Shown here: in pieces, positions 58,913 to 64,000 of the stretch
Numbering within the stretch: position 1 is the stretch's first letter
Layout: the number at the start of each line of letters is the position of its first letter
DNA from: Cytophagaceae bacterium
GTDB lineage: Bacteria; Bacteroidota; Bacteroidia; Cytophagales; Spirosomataceae
Assembly: GCA_016722655.1 (NCBI GenBank)
Contig: JADKIR010000004.1
Coordinates: 3,286,001 to 3,350,000 of the forward strand
DNA length: 64,000 nt
Reading direction: 5' to 3'
Notes under the pieces: model-generated
Seen by the model: the letters and a program-made list of their open reading frames with translations, nothing else
Told to the model about the DNA's origin: nothing
The model's database searches: none
Position numbers and translations under genes: made by a program

Positions 58913-59029
58913 ATGAAAGTAAAAGCATCAGTAAAAAAACGCAGTGAGGAATGCAAGGTCATCAGGCGGAAAGGTAAAATTTTCGTAATTAATAAGAAAA
59001 ATCCTAAATTTAAACAAAGACAAGGTTAA
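58913..59029 (+). CDS. rpmJ: 50S ribosomal protein L36
   Basis: A 38-residue frame between infA and rpsM encodes L36: MKVKASVKKRSEECKVIRRK followed by GKIFVINKKNPKFKQRQG. Only one cysteine remains, so this is the zinc-free form usual in Bacteroidota. It is short enough to be skipped by length-limited calling. Confidence 0.96.
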   Translation: MKVKASVKKRSEECKVIRRKGKIFVINKKNPKFKQRQG

Positions 59030-59032
59030 TAT

Positions 59033-59407
59033 ATGAGGATCTCAGGTGTAGATATTCCGGACAAAAAAAGAGGTGAAATTTCTCTTACCTATATTTATGG
59101 TATAGGACGTAGCTCAGCTAAAAAAATTCTTAATGAAGCTAGTATTTCAGTTGATAAAAAGGCTGGGGAATGGTCTGACGAAGAAGCTAATGCTATCCGT
59201 GCTATTATTTCTAATGAATTTCAAGTTGAAGGTAGCTTGAGGTCAGAAATTCAGCTCAGCATTAAACGTCTTATGGATATTGGCTGTTACAGAGGTTTAA
59301 GACATAGAAAAGGTTTGCCTTTAAGAGGTCAGAGAACCAAAAACAACTCACGTACCAGAAAAGGTAAACGTAAGACTATCGCTAACAAGAAAAAAGCGAC
59401 TAAATAA
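59033..59407 (+). CDS. rpsM: 30S ribosomal protein S13
   Basis: This 124-residue head protein contacts the P-site tRNA and the 50S bridge. It shows MRISGVDIPDKKRGEISLTY, IYGIGRSSAKKIL and the basic tail RHRKGLPLRGQRTKNNSRTR, standard throughout. It starts 3 bases after rpmJ. Confidence 0.96.
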   Translation: MRISGVDIPDKKRGEISLTYIYGIGRSSAKKILNEASISVDKKAGEWSDEEANAIRAIISNEFQVEGSLRSEIQLSIKRLMDIGCYRGLRHRKGLPLRGQRTKNNSRTRKGKRKTIANKKKATK

Positions 59408-59424
59408 TTAAAATAACAGATCAG

Positions 59425-59444
59425 AGGTACGCATTTGCGTACCT
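59425..59444. promoter_or_regulatory. Perfect hairpin before rpsK
   Basis: AGGTACGCA-TT-TGCGTACCT is a perfect 9-bp inverted repeat with a 2-base loop, in the 63-base gap between rpsM and rpsK, 27 bases before the rpsK start. It has no T run, so it is more likely an RNA-processing or translational element than a terminator. Confidence 0.5.
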
Positions 59445-59470
59445 GCCTTAATTTATATATCTTTCAAAAA

Positions 59471-59866
59471 ATGGCTCAAGCTAAAAGAAAAGACAAAGCA
59501 AAAAAGAGAGTTGTTGTAATTGAACCTTATGGACAAGTTCATGTAAAGGCTTCATTTAACAACATTATTATTTCAGTAACCAACAGTACTGGTCAGGTTA
59601 TATCCTGGGCATCTGCTGGTAAGATGGGTTTCAGAGGATCTAAAAAGAATACTCCATATGCCGCTCAAATGGCTGCCCAAAACTGTTGTCAGGTTGCATA
59701 CGACTTAGGTATGAGAAAAGCTGATATCTTCGTAAAAGGACCAGGTTCCGGAAGAGAGTCAGCAATGCGTACTGTTCAAAGTGTTGGTATCGAAGTTGTA
59801 AATATTTTCGATATTACGCCTATGCCTCATAATGGTTGTCGTCCTCCAAAAAGAAGAAGAGTTTAA
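59471..59866 (+). CDS. rpsK: 30S ribosomal protein S11
   Basis: S11 forms the 30S platform with S6 and S18. The 131-residue protein starts MAQAKRKDKAKKRVVVIEP and carries NNIIISVTNSTGQVISWASA, then the RESAMRTVQ-type end with PHNGCRPPKRRRV. The ATG at 59471 is chosen; upstream in-frame codons run through the hairpin at 59425. Confidence 0.96.
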   Translation: MAQAKRKDKAKKRVVVIEPYGQVHVKASFNNIIISVTNSTGQVISWASAGKMGFRGSKKNTPYAAQMAAQNCCQVAYDLGMRKADIFVKGPGSGRESAMRTVQSVGIEVVNIFDITPMPHNGCRPPKRRRV

Positions 59867-59928
59867 TATATTTGCAAGTGGTAGTTTGGACATTGGGGCT
59901 ACGCATTTGTTTTTACTAATTTTATAAA

Positions 59929-60534
59929 ATGGCAAGATACACAGGTCCGAAATCTAAGATTTCAAGAAAGTTTGGGGAAGCAATTTTAGGCCCAAGCAAA
60001 GCATTGGCAAAAAAGAATTACCCTCCTGGTCAGCATGGTCGCGGGAGAAGAGGTAAAAAATCTGAATATGCATTACAGCTTCAGGAGAAGCAAAAAATAA
60101 AATATACTTATGGAATGCTTGAGCGTCAATTTGCTCGTATTTTCCATTTGGCGGCTGTTAGAGATGGCCAAACAGGTACTAACCTGATTCAATTATGCGA
60201 ATCCAGATTAGACAATATAGTTTATCGTATGGGCATTGCACCTACTCGTAGAGCAGCCAGACAGTTGGTAACTCATAATCATATCTTGGTTGATGGTGAG
60301 GTAGCAAGTATTCCATCATTATTAGTAAAACCTGGTCAAAGTGTGGGTGTTAGAGAAAAATCTAAAGCTCAGGAAAACATTAAAACCAGCTTGAGTCTTA
60401 ATTCAGCAAAAAAATATGGCTGGATTGAATTTAACTCCGCTGATTTCGTTGGTACATTCATCAATTACCCTGAAAGAGAGCAAGTTCCTGAGAACTTCAA
60501 CGATCAGGCTGTTGTCGAATTATACAACAAATAA
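59929..60534 (+). CDS. rpsD: 30S ribosomal protein S4
   Basis: S4 is a primary 16S rRNA-binding protein and ram-type accuracy determinant. The 201-residue protein has MARYTGPKSKISRKFGEAI, then the S4 RNA-binding domain RLDNIVYRMGIAPTRRAARQ with LVTHNHILVDG. It lacks the Cys zinc site. In many bacteria S4 represses this gene group. Confidence 0.96.
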   Translation: MARYTGPKSKISRKFGEAILGPSKALAKKNYPPGQHGRGRRGKKSEYALQLQEKQKIKYTYGMLERQFARIFHLAAVRDGQTGTNLIQLCESRLDNIVYRMGIAPTRRAARQLVTHNHILVDGEVASIPSLLVKPGQSVGVREKSKAQENIKTSLSLNSAKKYGWIEFNSADFVGTFINYPEREQVPENFNDQAVVELYNK

Positions 60535-60540
60535 AAAAAT

Positions 60541-60597
60541 CACCATCCTCAGCAATGAGGGTGGTTTCAATCATTTATTATGGGATAATCCCATAAT
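60541..60597. promoter_or_regulatory. Two consecutive hairpins between rpsD and rpoA
   Basis: ACCATCCTC pairs with GAGGGTGGT (60542-60565, one G-U). Directly after comes the perfect palindrome ATTATGGGAT-A-ATCCCATAAT (60577-60597), 31 bases before the rpoA ATG. The first has a few T behind it and could attenuate; the second is a near-perfect cruciform or stem in the rpoA leader. Confidence 0.5.
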
Positions 60598-60627
60598 TAT
60601 TTCGTTAACGAAAATAAACAGCACAGT

Positions 60628-61617
60628 ATGTCAATTTTAGCATTTCAAATGCCCGACAAAGTCGTAATGGAAAAAGCTGACGACTTTCATGGTTTTTTTG
60701 AGTTTAAACCACTCGAAAGAGGTTATGGGGTAACCATAGGCAATGCTCTTCGCCGTATATTGTTGTCTTCACTCGAGGGATATGCAATTACTGCAGTGAG
60801 ATTTCCTGGTGTACTCCACGAATTTTCATCGATTGAAGGTGTTGTGGACGATGTAACTGAGATAATTTTGAATCTGAAACAAGTTAGATTTAAGAAAATT
60901 TCAGACTTTGTTGATAATAAAATAACTGTAAAAGTTAAAAATCAAACTGAACTTACAGCCGGTGAAATTAGTAAGTTTTCTTCTTGTTTTGAAGTATTAA
61001 ATCCTGAGTTGGTAATTGCCAGACTTGATTCTAAAAAAGAATTGGAGTTTGAAATTATTGTAGATAAAGGAAGAGGATACGTTCCAAGTGAAGAACACAA
61101 AGCCAACGACCTTCCAATTGGTTTTATTTCAATCGATTCAATTTACACTCCGATCAAAAATGTTAAATATAGCATTGAGAATACACGTGTAGAGCAAAGA
61201 ACCGATTACGAGAAACTATTACTCGAAATTAAAACTGATGGTTCAATTCATCCGGAAAAAGCACTTCAGGAAGCTTCACATATCCTGATTCAACACTTCC
61301 TTAAATTTACAGATGAAAACATGGTGTTTGATTCGAAGAAAGATGAGGAAGACAATATGGTGGATGAAGAATTCCTACACATGAGAAAACTTCTGAAAAC
61401 TTCACTTCAGGATCTTGACCTTTCTGTAAGAGCCTATAACTGTCTGAAATCTGCTGATATCAGAACTTTGGGTGATTTGGCAAGATTAGAAGTGGCCGAT
61501 ATGATGAAGTTCAGAAACTTTGGTAAGAAATCACTTACCGAATTAGAGCAACTCATTGCTGATAAACAACTTCATTTCGGAATGGATGTTTCGAAATATA
61601 AGTTAGACGAAGATTAA
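60628..61617 (+). CDS. rpoA: RNA polymerase alpha subunit
   Basis: Alpha is the scaffold of RNA polymerase and contacts upstream promoter DNA and activators. It has 329 residues. The N-terminal dimer domain has FKPLERGYGVTIGNALRRIL and SSLEGYAITAVRFPGVLHEF. The C-terminal domain has LKTSLQDLDLSVRAYNCLKS and RNFGKKSLTELEQL. It is of standard length. Confidence 0.97.
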   Translation: MSILAFQMPDKVVMEKADDFHGFFEFKPLERGYGVTIGNALRRILLSSLEGYAITAVRFPGVLHEFSSIEGVVDDVTEIILNLKQVRFKKISDFVDNKITVKVKNQTELTAGEISKFSSCFEVLNPELVIARLDSKKELEFEIIVDKGRGYVPSEEHKANDLPIGFISIDSIYTPIKNVKYSIENTRVEQRTDYEKLLLEIKTDGSIHPEKALQEASHILIQHFLKFTDENMVFDSKKDEEDNMVDEEFLHMRKLLKTSLQDLDLSVRAYNCLKSADIRTLGDLARLEVADMMKFRNFGKKSLTELEQLIADKQLHFGMDVSKYKLDED

Positions 61618-61712
61618 TATAGTTCGCAGTATAATTTTTCAATAATCGTAATAGGTGGGTTGCCTGACTGCGAGAGGATGACCAAACCGTTACTTACGAA
61701 TTTTAATTTTTT

Positions 61713-62324
61713 ATGAGACACGGAAAAAAAGTAAATCACCTGAGTAGAACAAAGTCACACCGTGACGCTCTTCTTTCAAATATGGCTGTATCATTGATTA
61801 AAGCCAAAAGGATTGAAACTACTTTGGCAAAAGCAAAATCTTTGAGAATGTATGTTGAACCTTTGATTACCAAATCAAAAGCAGATAATACACATTCAAG
61901 AAGAACAGTTTTTTCTTATTTGCAAGATAAAGAAGCCATCAAAATTTTGTTTGGTGAAATTGCAGAAAAAGTTGCAGAAAGAAATGGTGGATATACCAGA
62001 ATTATTAAATTGGGTCAAAGACAAGGTGATAATGCTGTTGTGGCATTGATTGAATTGGTTGACTTCAATGAAAACCTACTTACAAAAGATGCAGCTGAAT
62101 CTGAAGCTAAAGCAAAACGCTCTAGAAGAGGTAAAAGCAAAAAATCTGAAACTGTTGCTTCCGAAGCAGGAACTTCGGCTGAAGTTGTAGAAGAAGCCCC
62201 GGTTGCGGAAGTAGTGGAAGAAGCTCCTGTTGCTGAAGTAGTTTCTGAAGTTGCAAGTGCTGATTCAGAGAAAAGCACCAAAGAAGAAGGAGAGACTCCT
62301 GCTGAAACTGAGGAGAAAGCCTGA
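61713..62324 (+). CDS. rplQ: 50S ribosomal protein L17 with acidic repeat tail
   Basis: L17 is a surface protein near the tunnel exit. Residues 1-130 are normal L17 (MRHGKKVNHLSRTKSHRDAL, RIETTLAKAKSLRMYVEPLI, GYTRIIKLGQRQGDNA). The remaining 70 residues form an Ala/Glu/Val-rich acidic tail with the unit EEAPVAEVV repeated twice, probably disordered. It is the last gene of the operon, with a strong terminator behind it. Confidence 0.95.
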   Translation: MRHGKKVNHLSRTKSHRDALLSNMAVSLIKAKRIETTLAKAKSLRMYVEPLITKSKADNTHSRRTVFSYLQDKEAIKILFGEIAEKVAERNGGYTRIIKLGQRQGDNAVVALIELVDFNENLLTKDAAESEAKAKRSRRGKSKKSETVASEAGTSAEVVEEAPVAEVVEEAPVAEVVSEVASADSEKSTKEEGETPAETEEKA

Positions 62325-62341
62325 TTAAAAAAGGAATATAC

Positions 62342-62372
62342 AAAAAAGGAGACCCAACGGTCTCCTTTTTTT
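62342..62372 (+). terminator. Terminator of the ribosomal operon
   Basis: AAAAAAGGAGACC and GGTCTCCTTTTTT form a perfect stem with a CAAC loop and a T tail, just after rplQ. It also faces the convergent stress-protein gene. Confidence 0.92.
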
Positions 62373-62391
62373 ATTTCTTTTAATATCGTTT

Positions 62392-63213
62392 TTAATCAAA
62401 ACTAAAGACTAATACCGGAATTTTTGTATCACTTATGATGGATTTGGTTTTGGAAGGATTGATTAAACCGTCAAGAAACCCCCTTTTGTGGGTAGTCAAT
62501 ACCAATAAACTTATTTTCTCTTCCTGTATTAAATCAACTATTCCCCGATGAAAAGTTTTAGCAGCTTTTTCAATGATTTTTATTCCCGAATTTTTAAAAG
62601 ATTTATTTATTGAATTCAAAAATTGCGAATCAGGCCTAAGATTTAATCCATATTTCTCAAAAATATGCCCGATTATTAAATTATTCTTTGAATGTTGTTT
62701 CCATTTCAGAGTTTTTTCAATAAATTTTTCCTCATCATATTCCAGTTCTGAAGCATAACAAATTAGTTCGTAGATGTCCCCGTCATATTCTTCAGGAATA
62801 ATCAATAATGGTGACTTTATATGGTTTACCAAATGTTCGGCAGTTGAACCAATAACCTTATCCAGGAAGCCTGTATGTCCAGTTTTACCCACAATCACCA
62901 TTTCTAAATCAATGTCTTGTGAAGCATCTTCAATCATTGAATTTATGTCGCTATAGGAAATCAAAAAACTCGACTTTACGCCCATTTGGAGATCCTGCTC
63001 CACTATTTTTTTTAGATTATCTTCAATTACTGAAATTGTTTCAGTAAAAGTTTCTTCGATTAATCCTACAGGAATATTGGGGTCTAAAACCGGCGGAGTA
63101 TAAGCATGTATATATTTTACCGAATGGCCATTATTTTTAGCAAGACTTAATCCGTATTTTCTGGCATTTTCTGAACCGGCCGAAAAATCTGTAGCTATTA
63201 GTATTGTTTTCAT
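62392..63213 (-). CDS. Tandem universal stress protein (UspA family)
   Basis: This cytoplasmic protein of 273 residues has two Usp domains. The first (about 1-140) opens MKTILIATDFSAGSENARKY and ends in the ATP-binding-type loop GKTGHTGFLDKVIGSTAEH. The second (about 145-273) is more degenerate and ends LLVLTTHKRGFLDGL with PVLVFSFD. Such proteins are induced under stress or growth arrest, but the substrate is unknown. It is monocistronic and divergent from carA. Confidence 0.9.
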   Translation of the reverse strand: MKTILIATDFSAGSENARKYGLSLAKNNGHSVKYIHAYTPPVLDPNIPVGLIEETFTETISVIEDNLKKIVEQDLQMGVKSSFLISYSDINSMIEDASQDIDLEMVIVGKTGHTGFLDKVIGSTAEHLVNHIKSPLLIIPEEYDGDIYELICYASELEYDEEKFIEKTLKWKQHSKNNLIIGHIFEKYGLNLRPDSQFLNSINKSFKNSGIKIIEKAAKTFHRGIVDLIQEEKISLLVLTTHKRGFLDGLINPSKTKSIISDTKIPVLVFSFD

Positions 63214-63357
63214 AATTTTTTGTTTTCAGAAATAAAGCTAATCATTTTGTTTGATATAAATAATGAGTTTCATACTATTAAAAAGATGATTTTTGGTATT
63301 TATTGTATTTTTATTTGGCTTAAATAAATAAAATTTAGAATTGGCAAAAAAATGGAT

Positions 63358-63365
63358 TAACTTTG
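63358..63365 (+). promoter_or_regulatory. -7 box of the carA promoter
   Basis: TAACTTTG is a perfect TAnnTTTG element, 40 bases before the carA ATG. The nearest TTG (63341-63343) is only 14 bases away, so the -33 element is uncertain. Confidence 0.45.
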
Positions 63366-63404
63366 TTCTCCGATAAATTAACTGAATCGGAAATCAATCT
63401 TCAA

Positions 63405-64000
63405 ATGAATTTTACCCCCCAAAATGCCATCCTAATGCTTCAGGATGGAACGATTTTCAAAGGAAAAGCTTTAGGCAAAATTGGAACTACTTTTGGTGAA
63501 ATATGCTTCAATACCGGAATGACCGGCTATCAGGAGATTTATACCGATCCCTCTTATTTTGGCCAAATCGTGGTAAATACCACATCGCATATTGGAAATT
63601 ATGGCGTTACGTTGGATACAGAAGAGGAATCTGATGGAATCAAGATAAAAGGAATGATTTGCAATGCTTATGCCGACCATTATTATTCCCGGACCACTGC
63701 CGATATGTCATTACAAGAATATTTTGAAAAGGCAGGTATTGTCGGAATTTGTGATATTGACACCCGGCAGATTGTGAGATACATTAGAAATGCCGGTGTA
63801 ATGAACTGCATTATTTCGTCAGAAACTACTGATATTGCTGCTCTGAAGGCTCAACTTGATGCTTGTCCTTCAATGGATGGTTTGGAACTTAGTTCTTTGG
63901 TGAGTACGTCTGAATCGTATTTTCTGGGGGAGCCTGATTCAAAATATAAACTTGCAGTGATTGATTATGGCTGCAAAAGGAATATTTTAAGGAATTTTAC
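63405..64000 (+). CDS. carA: Carbamoyl-phosphate synthase small subunit (3' end beyond window)
   Basis: CarA is the glutamine amidotransferase subunit that supplies ammonia for carbamoyl phosphate in pyrimidine and arginine synthesis. About 198 residues are visible, the frame staying open to the edge. They contain LMLQDGTIFKGKALGKIG, EICFNTGMTGYQEIYTDPSY, VNTTSHIGNYGV and CDIDTRQIVRYIRNAG, all diagnostic. The start of the class I glutaminase domain (AVIDYGCKRNILRN) is reached, while its catalytic Cys and His lie outside the window. Confidence 0.95.
   Translation, partial: MNFTPQNAILMLQDGTIFKGKALGKIGTTFGEICFNTGMTGYQEIYTDPSYFGQIVVNTTSHIGNYGVTLDTEEESDGIKIKGMICNAYADHYYSRTTADMSLQEYFEKAGIVGICDIDTRQIVRYIRNAGVMNCIISSETTDIAALKAQLDACPSMDGLELSSLVSTSESYFLGEPDSKYKLAVIDYGCKRNILRNF

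Overview
The window is a chromosomal stretch of a Bacteroidota bacterium, most likely a gliding member of the Cytophagales. Supporting marks are promoters of the Bacteroidota type (TTG, about 20 bases, TAnnTTTG), weak or absent Shine-Dalgarno sites, a gldC gliding gene, a lipoprotein TamL-like assembly factor, an LptE-like lipoprotein, SpoU next to tamL, and a long ribosomal operon in the Bacteroidota order. No rRNA, tRNA or CRISPR was seen. The last gene (carA) runs off the right edge.

Layout. 1-1520: degenerate repeats around two tandem short ssb genes. 1521-6169: a secreted GH31 glycosidase, a DUF1456 protein, an acyltransferase and a Crp/Fnr-type regulator. 6228-15194: a candidate ribosomally made peptide locus with two Cys-rich double-glycine-leader precursors, a possible SpaB_C-like protein, a GT2 glycosyltransferase, an Xre regulator, gldC, and a C39-peptidase ABC exporter with its HlyD and TolC partners. 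An exact FNR-type box (TTGAT-N4-ATCAA) sits about 60 bases upstream of the first precursor's predicted transcription start. The nearby Crp/Fnr protein has the FNR-like recognition helix ETLSR. 15200-18300: DUF779, aldehyde dehydrogenase and an AraC_N regulator. 18470-31115: WG-repeat protein, ABC exporter, GT2, hemL, periplasmic-binding protein, yidC, SpoU methyltransferase and TamL.

31330-34229 is accessory DNA: a RelE-type toxin-antitoxin pair, an unknown protein with a REP-like palindrome in its coding sequence, and then the most unusual item in the window. This is a 478-codon Cys-rich secreted-type reading frame (32793-34229) that is open only if TGA is read as an amino acid. It has 16 in-frame TGA and no TAA or TAG until its end, and the context fits glycine. 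That is genetic code 25, known from Gracilibacteria and Absconditabacteria. It is therefore DNA from a recoded candidate-phylum bacterium, present by transfer or by assembly chimerism. Standard gene calling shatters it.

34348-46183: miaB, a sigma-54-type activator, lptE, a hypothetical gene and secG, then a PolX-like PHP protein, moxR, two PpiC-type chaperones (one fused to an OmpA-like domain) and agmatine deiminase. 46246-46412: a promoter, hairpin and terminator unit that looks like a small RNA. 46464-62324: the ribosomal protein, secY, map, infA and rpoA operon, starting at rplC without rpsJ. It has structured leaders and an L15 protein carrying an extra helix-hairpin-helix domain. 62392-64000: a tandem universal stress protein and carA.
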